Source of the DNA: Massilia rhizosphaerae
Lineage (GTDB): Bacteria; Pseudomonadota; Gammaproteobacteria; Burkholderiales; Burkholderiaceae_D
Direction: 5' to 3'
Length of the DNA: 64,000 nt
Assembly (NCBI RefSeq): GCF_016093545.1
Contig: NZ_JADKYX010000002.1
Coordinates: 1 to 64,000, forward strand
Shown here: one piece after another, positions 1 through 8,795 of the stretch
Layout of the letters: each line of letters opens with the position of its first letter
Position numbering within the stretch: position 1 is the stretch's first letter
Program-made: the position numbers and the translations under genes
Notes under the pieces: model-generated
What the model was told of the DNA's origin: nothing
Database searches by the model: none
The model's input: the letters and a program-made list of their open reading frames with translations, nothing else

Positions 1-1
1 C

Positions 2-115
2 GCTAAAGGCAAGACCAAGATGGCAGTTATTGGCGCCTGCATGCGCAAACTGGCCCACCTGTGTTTTGGCGTTGTACACACAGGCAGGCCATACGACCCA
101 AATTACGCTATGTGA
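2..115 (+). CDS. IS110-family transposase, C-terminal fragment (cut by window edge)
   Basis: The first codons of the window encode the last 37 residues of a protein beginning AKGKTKMAVIGACMRKL and ending at TGA 113-115. The pattern GA-x-MRKL-x-H-x-x-FGV close to the C-terminus is typical of IS110-family DEDD transposases (Transposase_20 domain), in which the last helix carries a conserved MRKL motif. The start lies outside the window, so I cannot tell whether the gene is intact. IS110 elements lack clear terminal inverted repeats, and I see no element end in the 175 bases that follow. Confidence 0.75.
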   Translation, partial: AKGKTKMAVIGACMRKLAHLCFGVVHTGRPYDPNYAM

Positions 116-190
116 TGCTTGACGGGCGAGACGGTATCTACGATTCACCATGCCGTCGGGCGGGCGTAACAACGGATCGTCCATAATTGC

Positions 191-215
191 GTAGGGTGGG
201 CGCCCCGTGCCCACC
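191..215. repeat. Family B hairpin repeat, short form
   Basis: The repeat starts GTAGGGTGGGC and contains an inverted repeat GGTGGGC (195-201) / GCCCACC (209-215). The same unit, differing by one base in the loop, recurs at 7334-7358, and related forms occur near 37.9, 52.0 and 62.9 kb. It lies between the IS110 tail and the nucleotidase gene. The rest of the 116-292 gap shows no gene. Confidence 0.8.
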
Positions 216-325
216 AAACGCATGCGTTTCGGCGACGTCACGGTGGGGCCGGTCGCCCCGGTGTCACATCGTTGTAATCCCATCAAGATAGAGTGCGCCC
301 CGTTTCCACCACAACGGGATCCATC

Positions 326-2422
326 TTGAAACGCAACCACGTACTTCTCGCGGCCTTGGCCGCCGCCGGCCTGACCGGCTGCGGCGAGCCATCCACGCCC
401 GCCAACGTCATCCCCGAAGGCACGACCGTCACCCTCGCCCTGCTCGAGACCACCGACATCCACTCGAACGTCCTCGGCTACAACTATTATTCGCTCGCCG
501 CCGACCCCACGCTGGGCCTCGACCGCACGGCCACGCTCATCCAGCAGGCGCGCGCCGAGACGCCGAACAACCTGCTGTTCGACGACGGCGACGTCATCCA
601 GGGCACCCTGCTGGCCGACCTGCAGGCCGTCACGTCGCCCGTGAAGTGCAGCGACACGCTCGCCGTGCACAAGGCGATGAACACGCTGAAGTACGACGCG
701 GGCGGCCTGGGGAACCACGAATTCAACTACGGCCTGCCGTTCCTCAGCCAGGTCACGAACACCGACTTCGGCATCCCGGGCGTGTCGAAACCGAGCGGCA
801 CCTGCGGCGGGCCGAACTTCCCGCTCGTGCTGTCGAACGTGACGGCCGTCGCCACCGGCAAGACGATCTATGAACCGTACCGCATCCTGGCGCGCAACTT
901 CACGGCGACGAAGCCGAACGGCGAGACGATGCCCGTCACCGTCAACGTGGGCGTGATGAGCTTCGTGCCGCCGCAGATCCTCGACTGGGACCAGAAGAAC
1001 CTGGCCGGCAAGGTCGCCGTCGGCGGGGCCGTCGAAGCGGCGAAACAGTACGTGCCGGAGATGCGCGGCAAGGGCGCGGACCTCGTCGTCGCGCTGTCGC
1101 ACGGTGGCCTCGACACGGGCGCGTACAGCCCGAAGATGGAAAACCAGAGCTACTACCTGAGCACGACCGGCATCGACGCGCTCCTGATCGGCCACGCCCA
1201 CCTCATCTTCCCGAAGGGGAAAGAAACGGGCGCGCCCGCGCTGGATCCGTCGTTCGCCGCGATCCCGGCAGCGGCCAAGGTCGACGCCGTGAAGGGCTTC
1301 GTCAACGGCGTGCCGACCGTGATGGCGCAAAGCTGGGGCCGGCGCCTCGGCATCATCAAGATGACGCTCGCCTACCAGGGCGGGAAATGGGTCGTGCAGC
1401 CGGCGCAGACGACCGTCGAATCGCGCGGCTTCAAGTACAAGGACGGCACGACCATCGTCGCCGCCGACCCGGCCATCGCGGCCGCCGTGCAGGCCGAGCA
1501 CCAGGCCACGATCGCGTACGCGAAGCAGCCGCTGGGCGTGGCGACGGACTTCGAGATGTCCTCGTATTTCGCGCTCGCCGGCGACGTGTCGGCCATCCAG
1601 CTCGTGAACCAGGCGCAGATCGACTACGTCAAGAACGCCATCGCCACCAGTACGGACGCCGCGCTGTCGAGCTACAAGACTATCCCGGTCATCTCGTGCA
1701 GCGCGCCGTTCAAGGCGGGCCGCAACGGGCCCTCCGACTTCACGGACGTGGCGCCGGGCGCGACGCCGGCCGCACCCGTCGGCCTACAGGTGCGCAACCC
1801 GGGCGACCTTTACCTGTACAGCAACAACAACCTGCAGGCCGTGAAGATCAAGGGATCCGACCTCAAGGCCTGGCTGGAGACGTCCGCGAAGCAGTTCGCA
1901 CGCATCGACCCGGCGGCCACCGGCGAGCAGGACCTCGTCCCGTCGTACGGCACGATCTACAACTACGACGTGTTCTACGCCGAGGGCAACGCGCTGCAGT
2001 ACCAGATCGACGTGACGAAGCCGGTCGGCAGCCGCATCGTCAACCTGACGTACCAGGGCAAGCCGGTGGCGGACACGGACGACTTCATCGTCGCCACCAA
2101 CGACTACCGCGCGGGCGGCGGCGGCAACTTCCCCGGCATCGACGGCAGCAAGACGATCATCAAGTCGCCGGACGCCAACCAGGCCGTCGTCAGCAACTAC
2201 CTGCAGAAGATCGGCGCGGCCACCGGCAAGGTCACGCTCGCGGCCAACGGCGGCGCGCGCAGCTGGACCTTCGTGAAGACGGCGACCGCCGGCCCCGTGA
2301 TCCTGCGCTCGGCGCCGGGTCACCTGCCGCTGGCGCAGGCGGCGGGTCTCGCAAACGTCACGGCCGAGGGCGGGCTGGACGCGAGCGGCTTCGCCAAGTA
2401 CGCGATCGACCTGTCGAAGTAA
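326..2422 (+). CDS. Bifunctional 2',3'-cyclic-nucleotide phosphodiesterase / 5'-nucleotidase lipoprotein (CpdB/UshA type)
   Basis: This is a periplasmic metallophosphoesterase that should release phosphate and nucleosides from extracellular nucleotides. Family motifs run in order: TTDIHSN (first metal ligands), DDGDVIQG, GNHEFNYG, ALSHGGLD and IGHAH, followed by a 5_nucleotid_C domain with YRAGGGGNFPG. Length, about 698 residues, fits the CpdB class. I prefer the TTG start at 326 because it gives MKRNHVLLAALAAAGLTGCG, a clean lipoprotein signal with lipobox LTGC. A GTG at 293 would add 11 residues before this signal. The next lipoprotein gene starts 7 bases downstream, so the two are probably cotranscribed. 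Confidence 0.88.
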   Translation: MKRNHVLLAALAAAGLTGCGEPSTPANVIPEGTTVTLALLETTDIHSNVLGYNYYSLAADPTLGLDRTATLIQQARAETPNNLLFDDGDVIQGTLLADLQAVTSPVKCSDTLAVHKAMNTLKYDAGGLGNHEFNYGLPFLSQVTNTDFGIPGVSKPSGTCGGPNFPLVLSNVTAVATGKTIYEPYRILARNFTATKPNGETMPVTVNVGVMSFVPPQILDWDQKNLAGKVAVGGAVEAAKQYVPEMRGKGADLVVALSHGGLDTGAYSPKMENQSYYLSTTGIDALLIGHAHLIFPKGKETGAPALDPSFAAIPAAAKVDAVKGFVNGVPTVMAQSWGRRLGIIKMTLAYQGGKWVVQPAQTTVESRGFKYKDGTTIVAADPAIAAAVQAEHQATIAYAKQPLGVATDFEMSSYFALAGDVSAIQLVNQAQIDYVKNAIATSTDAALSSYKTIPVISCSAPFKAGRNGPSDFTDVAPGATPAAPVGLQVRNPGDLYLYSNNNLQAVKIKGSDLKAWLETSAKQFARIDPAATGEQDLVPSYGTIYNYDVFYAEGNALQYQIDVTKPVGSRIVNLTYQGKPVADTDDFIVATNDYRAGGGGNFPGIDGSKTIIKSPDANQAVVSNYLQKIGAATGKVTLAANGGARSWTFVKTATAGPVILRSAPGHLPLAQAAGLANVTAEGGLDASGFAKYAIDLSK

Positions 2423-2428
2423 GCCGGC

Positions 2429-3154
2429 ATGATCATCCGTACCATGCGCGCGTGGCTGGCCGCCGCGCTGCTGTCGATCCTCGTCGCCGGCTGCGGACGC
2501 GCGCCGCTGCCGGCCGAGATCGAGGCTGTCTCGATGGACGCGGTCCAGCGCGGCGACGCCGCCGCCGAGCGGCGCCTGCAGGCCTGGGCCGGCGACGGCC
2601 TGCCGGTGGCCGAGCGTGAACTCGCCCTGCTGTACCGCACGCGCCATCGGGACGACCAGGCGCGCGCCTTGTTCATGCGCGCCGCGCGCCAGGGCGACGC
2701 GGAGTCGGCCTGGCAGCTGGGCGAACTGGAACGCGAGCGTTCCCGGGACGACGGCGCCGGCGCGCGCGCCGCGCAGTGGTATCGCCAGGCCGCTCGGCAG
2801 GGCCACGCCAGGGCCGCGCTGGGGCTCGCGCTGCTGCTCAAGAACGGGACCGGCGTCCCGGTCGACAAGGCGGCCGCCGCGCACTGGCTGGGCGTGGCCG
2901 CGCAGGCGGGCGACGCGCATGCGATGTTCCTGCTGTCGAACGCGTATGCGGACGGCGACGGCGTGCCGGCCGACCCACGCCGCGCGCGCGACCTGCTGGA
3001 GCGCGCCGCCGACCACGAGTATCCGGCCGCGATCCAGCAACTGGCGCTCGTCAAGCAGACGGGCGACGCCCTCACGCCCAAGGACGCCGCGGAAGCGGAC
3101 CAGTTGCTAAAAGAAGGGGCGGAACACCGGCGCAGCAACGCGCGCCGGTTCTGA
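2429..3154 (+). CDS. Sel1-repeat (SLR/TPR-like) lipoprotein
   Basis: The 241-residue protein begins with a lipoprotein signal (MIIRTMRAWLAAALLSILVAGC, lipobox LVAGC, Cys22). Alpha-helical Sel1-like repeats follow: repeated A-x-x-W(Y/L)-x-x-A-A-x-x-G-x-x-x-A units at roughly residues 80-200, including GHARAALGLALLLKNGTGV and GDAHAMFLLSNAYADGDGV. Sel1 repeats make superhelical scaffolds for protein-protein contacts; no enzymatic motif is seen. It starts 7 bases after the nucleotidase stop codon, so a link to that enzyme is likely by context, but its partner is unknown. Confidence 0.8.
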   Translation: MIIRTMRAWLAAALLSILVAGCGRAPLPAEIEAVSMDAVQRGDAAAERRLQAWAGDGLPVAERELALLYRTRHRDDQARALFMRAARQGDAESAWQLGELERERSRDDGAGARAAQWYRQAARQGHARAALGLALLLKNGTGVPVDKAAAAHWLGVAAQAGDAHAMFLLSNAYADGDGVPADPRRARDLLERAADHEYPAAIQQLALVKQTGDALTPKDAAEADQLLKEGAEHRRSNARRF

Positions 3155-3275
3155 CCCGCCGCCCGTTCCGGACACTGTTCCGGTGAACTTGTTAGCTTGA
3201 CATCGATCCTACCGTGTGACCGCCATTCTCCAAAGAATGGCAAACTCTGGCAGTTGAGTTTTACGGAGGTATCGA

Positions 3276-4121
3276 ATGCGCGTGGTAAGCTGGAATATTC
3301 ACTGGGGCTGTGGGAGGGACGGGCGCATCCGCATCCACGCAATCATCGATGTGCTGCGCAAGCTGAATCCCGACGTGATCTGCCTGCAGGAAGTGGCGGC
3401 CAACCATCCAGAACTGGACGGGAGCGCCAGCGCGAGCCAGTTCAAGCAGCTCGCCGGCGCGTTCGGCGGGTATCACATGATCGAGCAGGCGCCGAGCGAA
3501 ATCTACCGCAACAACCTGCCGCGCCAGTTCGGCAATATGCTGTTGTCCAAATTCCGCATCACCCAGGCGCAACGTCACATGCTGCCGTGGCCCGTCGATC
3601 CGGAACACCCGGCCGGCATGCCGCGCGGGATGATCGAAACGGTGCTGGAAGCGCCCGGCGGCAAGCTGCGCGTGCTGACGACGCACCTCGAGTACTATTC
3701 GCCGCTGCAGCGCCGCGCGCAGGTGCGCCGCATCCGCGAACTGCACGAGGAAGCGTGCGCCCGCGCCGCCGTCTACCAGCCGGATCCCGCGCTCGAGCCG
3801 CCGTTCCAGCTCGGTTTCCGGCCCGGCACCGCGATCTACTGCGGCGACTTCAATTTCGAACCGGACTCGGACGACTACCGGGCCCTGGTGGCGCCCGCGC
3901 CGGCCGGCACCCTGGGTTTGCTGGATGCGTGGCGCCTGCGCCACGGCGACATGGCGCGCGCCCCGACGGCCGGCCTGCACGGCTTCAAGTGGCCCGAAAA
4001 GCCCGATTGCTACGATTATTTCTTCGTCACGGAAGACCTCGCCGGGCGCGTGGTCGACATGGGCGTGCAGTCCGAGACGTCGGCCTCGGACCACCAGCCC
4101 ATCGTGCTGGACCTGGGCTGA
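3276..4121 (+). CDS. Endonuclease/exonuclease/phosphatase (EEP) family hydrolase
   Basis: The 281-residue protein has all core EEP motifs: SWNIHWG near the N-terminus (Asn), CLQEV (Glu metal ligand), GDFNFEP (Asp/Asn) and ASDHQPIVLDL (catalytic Asp-His) at the C-terminus. The fold is that of ExoIII, DNase I and sphingomyelinase-type Mg-dependent phosphodiesterases. Substrate cannot be told from the motifs. There is no signal peptide, so it should be cytoplasmic. The ATG is preceded by a good ribosome-binding site (ACGGAGG). It stands alone between the Sel1 lipoprotein and the opposite-strand DsbA gene. A second EEP gene lies at 6344-7315. Confidence 0.85.
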   Translation: MRVVSWNIHWGCGRDGRIRIHAIIDVLRKLNPDVICLQEVAANHPELDGSASASQFKQLAGAFGGYHMIEQAPSEIYRNNLPRQFGNMLLSKFRITQAQRHMLPWPVDPEHPAGMPRGMIETVLEAPGGKLRVLTTHLEYYSPLQRRAQVRRIRELHEEACARAAVYQPDPALEPPFQLGFRPGTAIYCGDFNFEPDSDDYRALVAPAPAGTLGLLDAWRLRHGDMARAPTAGLHGFKWPEKPDCYDYFFVTEDLAGRVVDMGVQSETSASDHQPIVLDLG

Positions 4122-4146
4122 ACCGGCCGGGCGCTCATGCGGGCGC

Positions 4147-4827
4147 TTATGCGGCCGGTTCCTCGTCCTGCTCGAGTTCCTCGTCCTGCTGGGCGATCTG
4201 GCGCAGCGCCTGCTCGAACACCTCGGGCGGCTGGCCGCCGGAGATCAGGTGGCGCTGGTTGATCACGATCGCGGGCACCGAGCGGATGCCGGCGCGCTGC
4301 CAGTAATACTCGAGCTGGCGCACCTCGTCGGCATACGCATTCGATTCCAGCACCTGGCGCGCCGCGTCGACGTCGAGGCCGGCCTCACCCGCCATGCGCA
4401 GCAGCACGTCGTGCGCGCCCGGGTTCTCCCCTTGCGTGAAATACGCCTCGAACAGCTTTTCCTTCAGCGCCTGCTGGCGGCCCTGGCCTTCCGCCCAGTG
4501 CAGCAGGCGGTGCGCGTCGAAGGTATTGTAGATGCGGCCGCGTTTGCCCATGTCGAACGTGAAGCCGACGGCCTCGCCGCGCTGGCGGATCATCTCGCGC
4601 GATTGTTCCTGCTGGGCGGGCGTGGCGCCGTATTTCTCGGCGATGTGTTCGGAGATGTCCTGGCCCTCGGGCCCCATCCCGGGGTTCAGCTCGAAAGGCT
4701 GGAAGTGCATGTCGACCGTAATGTCGTCGGACACCCGGTCCAGCGCCTGCTCGAGCGATTTCAGGCCGATCGCGCACCACGGGCACGACACATCCGACAC
4801 GAAATCGATTCTCATCTGCTTGCTCAC
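4147..4827 (-). CDS. DsbA-family oxidoreductase, FrnE type
   Basis: The 226-residue protein belongs to the cytoplasmic DsbA-like FrnE/YwbO group. It carries a thioredoxin-fold redox motif CPWC at residues 15-18 (FVSDVSCPWCAIG), an inserted helical domain, and a cis-Pro loop at RSVPAIVINQRHLISGG. There is no signal peptide, as usual for FrnE proteins, which act on cytosolic disulfides under oxidative stress. The start is GTG at 4827, with GGCGG upstream; ATG at 4815 is an alternative. The C-terminus is an acidic, Gln/Glu-rich tail (QQDEELEQDEEPAA). A family A repeat element begins 17 bases upstream of the start codon. Confidence 0.9.
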   Translation of the reverse strand: MSKQMRIDFVSDVSCPWCAIGLKSLEQALDRVSDDITVDMHFQPFELNPGMGPEGQDISEHIAEKYGATPAQQEQSREMIRQRGEAVGFTFDMGKRGRIYNTFDAHRLLHWAEGQGRQQALKEKLFEAYFTQGENPGAHDVLLRMAGEAGLDVDAARQVLESNAYADEVRQLEYYWQRAGIRSVPAIVINQRHLISGGQPPEVFEQALRQIAQQDEELEQDEEPAA

Positions 4828-4843
4828 TTGTTCACCGCCTTTC

Positions 4844-5071
4844 TAAATTCGGGGTCAGAGCACATTTTCCGCCAAATTCGGGGTCAGAGCACTTTCTGAA
4901 GAAATGTCGCTGCGGTGGCGCCCAACGTGGAATCGCCGGTCGCGCGCGGTGAACCCGGCTGCGGCAAGGCGCGCAACCCGTCATCGCATGGGGTAAGAGT
5001 ACTCGGGAGTCATTGCCACAAAAAGTGCTCTGACCCCGAATTTTGGAAAAAAAATGCTCTGACCCCGAATT
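4844..5071. repeat. Family A composite repeat element, copy 1
   Basis: Four copies of the core AAATTCGGGGTCAGAGCAC are present: 4845-4863 and 4874-4892 in direct orientation (29-bp period), and 5025-5043 and 5055-5071 in inverted orientation (30-bp period). About 130 bp of unrelated-looking sequence separates the pairs. The right end overlaps the plsY stop codon (5070-5072). The layout matches copy 2 at 28259-28474. Paired, inverted REP-like units suggest a BIME-type element mobilised by a REP-associated tyrosine transposase (RAYT). No transposase is present here. The REP/RAYT assignment is inference from layout and the GGGGTCAGAG core. Confidence 0.85.
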
Positions 5072-5714
5072 ATTTTTTGCGGGGGGTGGCTTTGGGGGCG
5101 GTCGTGGCGCCCTTCGATTTGCTGCCGATCCGCGATTCCTTGCCGGCCAGGAGATTGCTGATGTTGCTGCCGTGGCGGTACAGCAGCAAGAGGCTCATCA
5201 CGATGACGGCAAACAGTTTTTCGTCGGCACCGAACAAGAGGCCGTAGTAGAACGGTGCGAAGATCGCCGCCACCAGCGCGGCCAGCGACGAGTAACGGAA
5301 CGCGTAGGCGACGACGAGCCACGTCACCAGCGTCGCCAGGCCGAGCCAGACGTTCAGGCCCAGCAGCACACCCAGCGCCGTCGCGACGCCCTTGCCGCCG
5401 ACGAAGCGGAAGAACACGGGCCACAGGTGCCCCAGGAAGACCGCGATGGCCACCAGGGCCACGCCGCCGTCCTCGACGCCGAACCGCTCGCCGAAGTGGC
5501 TCGCCAGCCACACGGCCAGCCAGCCCTTGGCGCAGTCGCCGGCGAGCGTCGCGATGGCCGCCTTCTTGCTGCCCGAGCGCAGGACATTGGTGGCGCCCGG
5601 GTTCTTCGAGCCGTAGGTGCGCGGGTCGGCCAGGCCGAACAGGTGGCTCGCCACGACGGCGAAGGAAATCGAGCCGATCAGGTAGGCTGCGATGGTGAAC
5701 AGAATTGTGTACAT
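5070..5714 (-). CDS. plsY: Glycerol-3-phosphate acyltransferase PlsY
   Basis: This integral membrane enzyme uses acyl-phosphate (made by PlsX) to acylate glycerol-3-phosphate, the first step of phospholipid synthesis. The 214-residue sequence shows the three PlsY motifs: GSISFAVV at the N-terminus, the phosphate-binding loop [15 protein letters not shown], and [16 protein letters not shown]. It has five or so hydrophobic segments. The C-terminus has a basic tail ([17 protein letters not shown]) longer than in enterobacterial PlsY. The stop codon TAA lies inside the family A repeat, so this element sits directly at the gene end. Confidence 0.95.
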   Translation of the reverse strand: MYTILFTIAAYLIGSISFAVVASHLFGLADPRTYGSKNPGATNVLRSGSKKAAIATLAGDCAKGWLAVWLASHFGERFGVEDGGVALVAIAVFLGHLWPVFFRFVGGKGVATALGVLLGLNVWLGLATLVTWLVVAYAFRYSSLAALVAAIFAPFYYGLLFGADEKLFAVIVMSLLLLYRHGSNISNLLAGKESRIGSKSKGATTAPKATPRKK

Positions 5715-5813
5715 GAGTGTCTTTCTTAACCCCTACGGGCTTAATCCCGGCCAGGGATCTGGCGCGCAAGAATATACACCATCGGCCGAGCCCGGCGATA
5801 GTCGGACAAGCCG

Positions 5814-6305
5814 TCAATCCGCCAACGCGCAATGCACGGGCCGGGCTTGCAGCACGTCGACGAGCACGGCAGGCGCGATCCCGACGAGGAAGCCGCGCCG
5901 TCCGCCATTGATATAGATCTTGTCCAGCTGCAGGATGCTCTCCTCGACATACACCGGCATCGCCTTGCGCACGCCGAACGGCGACGTCCCGCCCACCATG
6001 TAGCCGGAATGGCGCTGGGCGACGTCCGGCTTGCACGGCTCGACGGATTTGCACGGGATGGCGCGCGCCAGGTTCTTCGTCGAGACCTTGCAATCGCCAT
6101 GCATCAGCACGATCAGCGGACGCGCCGCCTCGTCCTGCATCACGAGCGTCTTGACGACGGCGTGCTCAGCCACGCCCAGCTCGCGCGCCGACACGGCCGT
6201 GCCGCCATGTTCTTCATACTCATACGGGTGCTCCGAGAAGACGACACCATGCTTGCGCAGGAACTGTGTCGCGGGGGTTTCGGAGATATGCTCTTTCTTG
6301 GCCAT
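5814..6305 (-). CDS. ybaK: Cys-tRNA(Pro)/Cys-tRNA deacylase YbaK/EbsC
   Basis: The 163-residue protein matches the YbaK family over its full length. It has the N-terminal TPATQFLRKHGVVFSEHPYEYEEHGG, a conserved lysine in AVVKTLVMQDE, HGDCKVSTKNLARAI, and GYMVGGTSPFGVRKAMPVYVEES with the substrate loop GGTSPFG. YbaK hydrolyses Cys mischarged on tRNA(Pro) in trans, protecting translation fidelity. It is transcribed divergently from the EEP gene at 6344, with only about 38 bases between the start codons, so their promoters must overlap. Confidence 0.92.
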   Translation of the reverse strand: MAKKEHISETPATQFLRKHGVVFSEHPYEYEEHGGTAVSARELGVAEHAVVKTLVMQDEAARPLIVLMHGDCKVSTKNLARAIPCKSVEPCKPDVAQRHSGYMVGGTSPFGVRKAMPVYVEESILQLDKIYINGGRRGFLVGIAPAVLVDVLQARPVHCALAD

Positions 6306-6343
6306 GCGTGTTACGCTAAATGCAAACGGAGGAGTTGCTTATT

Positions 6344-7315
6344 ATGCAGCAAGAGATTCGCTTTGCCACCTTCAACGTGTGTAACCTCGCGCCGCCGGGC
6401 GCCCAGCTGTACGACAACCTGGAACCGAGCACCCCCGAGGAATACGAAGCGAAGATTGCCTGGACCGCGCACCAGATCGACATGCTCGGCGCCGACGTCA
6501 TCGGTTTCCAGGAAGTGTTCTCCCAGGCCGCGCTGGCCGAGGCGCTGTCGCGCACGCGGCGCTTCCGCGATGCCGTGCACGTCGGCTTCGATCCCGATCC
6601 GGACGCCGAAAAGCTCACGCCCAGCGTCGCCCTCGCCTCGCGCCTGCCGCTGGCGGACGCGCCGCGCCAACTGCCCTATTTCCCACCCGGGATCGCGATG
6701 CCGCCCGGCAACCGCGATCCGGAACGCTTCACGCGCGCCCCGCTGCACACGGCGATCCAGCTGACACCGGATCTCGTCGCCGACGTGGTGGTCGTGCACC
6801 TCAAGTCGCGCCGTCCCGACTACCGCGCGGGCGACACGGGCGACGATCCGCAGCTGTACGCGCTGGCGTCGCTGCGCTCGCTGATCCGGCGCGGCACGGA
6901 GGCGGCCGCGTTGCGCGTGCTGCTGACCGGGATCGGGCACGAGCACCACCGCCCCCGCATCGTGCTGGGCGACTTCAACGACGTGGCCGACGCGGTCACG
7001 ACCGGCATCGTGCTGGGCATCGGCGCACCGAGCGGCGACCGTCTGTATGACGCCTGCCAGTTGCAGGGCCGCCAGGACCTGTTGCGCCACGTCGGATTTT
7101 CCAATGTGCATGATGGGTATCACACGACGATCGACCATATCCTCGTGTCGGCGGAATTCAATCGCGCCTTGCCGGGCGCGCTGGGCGAAGTCGTCGACGT
7201 CGTGTACCTGAACGACCATCTCGACCTCGGGTTGCCGGAGGCGTCCGATCACGGGCAGGTGCTGGCGCGGTTGCGCTTGTTCGAGCGACCCGGGACGCCG
7301 GACGGCGACGGTTGA
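6344..7315 (+). CDS. Endonuclease/exonuclease/phosphatase (EEP) family hydrolase
   Basis: This second EEP-fold protein (323 residues) carries ATFNVCNLAPPG, IGFQEVFS (Glu ligand), LLTGIGHEHHRPRIVLGDFNDVADA (Asp/Asn) and EASDHGQVLARL (Asp-His). It differs from the gene at 3276 in having a longer insert around residues 90-190. ATG 6344 is chosen because GGAGGAG sits 9 bases upstream; an in-frame ATG at 6320 lies upstream of that site and is unlikely. There is no signal peptide. Substrate is unknown. A family B hairpin follows at 7334. Confidence 0.83.
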   Translation: MQQEIRFATFNVCNLAPPGAQLYDNLEPSTPEEYEAKIAWTAHQIDMLGADVIGFQEVFSQAALAEALSRTRRFRDAVHVGFDPDPDAEKLTPSVALASRLPLADAPRQLPYFPPGIAMPPGNRDPERFTRAPLHTAIQLTPDLVADVVVVHLKSRRPDYRAGDTGDDPQLYALASLRSLIRRGTEAAALRVLLTGIGHEHHRPRIVLGDFNDVADAVTTGIVLGIGAPSGDRLYDACQLQGRQDLLRHVGFSNVHDGYHTTIDHILVSAEFNRALPGALGEVVDVVYLNDHLDLGLPEASDHGQVLARLRLFERPGTPDGDG

Positions 7316-7333
7316 ATTTGGTCCGCATGTAAC

Positions 7334-7358
7334 GTAGGGTGGGCGCCCCGCGCCCACC
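7334..7358. repeat. Family B hairpin repeat, short form
   Basis: GTAGGGTGGGC followed by a hairpin GGTGGGC / GCCCACC, nearly identical to 191-215. It lies 18 bases after the stop codon of the EEP gene and may serve as its 3' transcript end. The remaining 220 bases to the efflux adaptor gene show no gene. They contain a GC-rich inverted repeat TCCTG/CAGGA near 7520-7535 that could lie in the adaptor mRNA leader. Confidence 0.8.
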
Positions 7359-7577
7359 ATATGCATCACCAATAACCGTTCGTCCAACCACACGCGCGTC
7401 CGTGCCGGATTTTGCGCAGTTCAGCGTCCCTTTTGCACCGCCCGTCGCATTCCGATAGCGGTTCGTCATCGTCAAACCTACCATGCTTTCATGCGCCGGG
7501 AGCTCCATCCTGCCCCGCAGGACGGAGCACTTGCGCTCCCCTTTTCCGCTCGCGCTTACCACACATAAAGAACAATC

Positions 7578-8792
7578 ATGAAGATCGAGTCCCTGCCCCT
7601 GTCCGCCGAACAGCCCACCCCGCCGCGCCGGCGCACCAAGGTCGTCGCATTGACGCTGCTCGCCGTCGCGCTGGCCGGCGCCGGCGGCTACGCGCTGACG
7701 CACCGCGCCGCGCCGCCCGCGCAGGCGGCCGCGCCGGCAAAGGCGGCAGCGGATCCGGTGCATGAGCTGTCGCCGCGCGACATCGCCCGCGTCGAGGCGC
7801 GGCCGCTGGCCGTCACGCTGCCGGTCACGGGTTCCCTGATGCCGCTGTCGCAAGCCACCGTCAAGTCGAAGGTCTCGGGCATCGTGCTGTCCACCACCGT
7901 GCAGGAAGGCATGGACGTCAAGGCCGGCCAGGTGATCGCGCAACTCGACCCCGCCGAGGCCCGCGCCCGCGTCGCCCAGCAGCGGGCCATGCTCGCCGAC
8001 GCCCAGGCGCGCCTCGCGCTGGCCCGGAAAAACCTGAGCAACAGCGCTTCGCTGCTCAAGCAGAATTTCATCGCGCAGAACGCGTACGACACGTCCGCGA
8101 ACGCCGTCGACCTGGCGCAGGCCGCCGTCGACGCCGCGCGCGCCCAGCTGGACCTGGCGCGCATCGCGCTGGCCGACACGACCATCCACGCGCCGCTGTC
8201 GGGCGTCGTCAGCAAGCGTCTCGCGCAGGCCGGCGAAAAGCTGGCGCCGGACAGCCCCGTGTTCGCGATCGTCGACCTGAAACACCTGACGCTCGACGCG
8301 CAAGTCCCCGCCTCCGACATCCCGCGCATCCGCGTCGGCCAGGACGTGCGGTTCAAGGTCGACGGCTTCGACGGCAAGACCTTCGCGGGCAAGGTCGCGC
8401 GCATCAACCCGGCCACGGAAGCGGGCTCGCGCGCCATGATCGTCTACGTGGACGTGGCGAATCCGGACGGCCTGCTGCGCGCCGGCATGTTCGCCAAGGG
8501 CACCATCGTCACCGAGAAGTCGGCCGCGCATCCGTTGCTGCCGATCGGCGCCGTGCGCCAGGATCACGGCCGCGACGTCGTCTACCGCGTCGACGCCGGC
8601 AAGGTCGTCGTGCAGCCCGTGAAGCTGGGCCTGCGCAACCCCGACGAAGGTCTCGTCGAAGCGCTCGACGGCCTGGACGCCGGCGCGACGGTGCTGGCCG
8701 TGCCGCTGGACGACGTCAAGCCGGGCAGCCGTGTCAAGCTGCCGGATGCGGCCACCGCGAACGCAGGCGCGGCCCCCGCGCGGAAAGGCTGA
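7578..8792 (+). CDS. RND efflux periplasmic adaptor (membrane fusion protein)
   Basis: The 404-residue HlyD/AcrA-type adaptor has an N-terminal membrane anchor at about residues 22-42 (VVALTLLAVALAGAGGYAL). A biotinyl-lipoyl-like half follows (ATVKSKVSGIVLSTTVQEGMDVKAGQVIAQLD), then an alpha-helical hairpin of about residues 125-190 rich in Ala, Gln and Arg. The second lipoyl half (TTIHAPLSGVVSKRLAQAGEKL) and beta-barrel/membrane-proximal domains complete it. It bridges the inner-membrane pump encoded 3 bases downstream to an outer-membrane TolC-type channel, which is not in this window. The substrate is unknown. Confidence 0.92.
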   Translation: MKIESLPLSAEQPTPPRRRTKVVALTLLAVALAGAGGYALTHRAAPPAQAAAPAKAAADPVHELSPRDIARVEARPLAVTLPVTGSLMPLSQATVKSKVSGIVLSTTVQEGMDVKAGQVIAQLDPAEARARVAQQRAMLADAQARLALARKNLSNSASLLKQNFIAQNAYDTSANAVDLAQAAVDAARAQLDLARIALADTTIHAPLSGVVSKRLAQAGEKLAPDSPVFAIVDLKHLTLDAQVPASDIPRIRVGQDVRFKVDGFDGKTFAGKVARINPATEAGSRAMIVYVDVANPDGLLRAGMFAKGTIVTEKSAAHPLLPIGAVRQDHGRDVVYRVDAGKVVVQPVKLGLRNPDEGLVEALDGLDAGATVLAVPLDDVKPGSRVKLPDAATANAGAAPARKG

Positions 8793-8795
8793 GCC

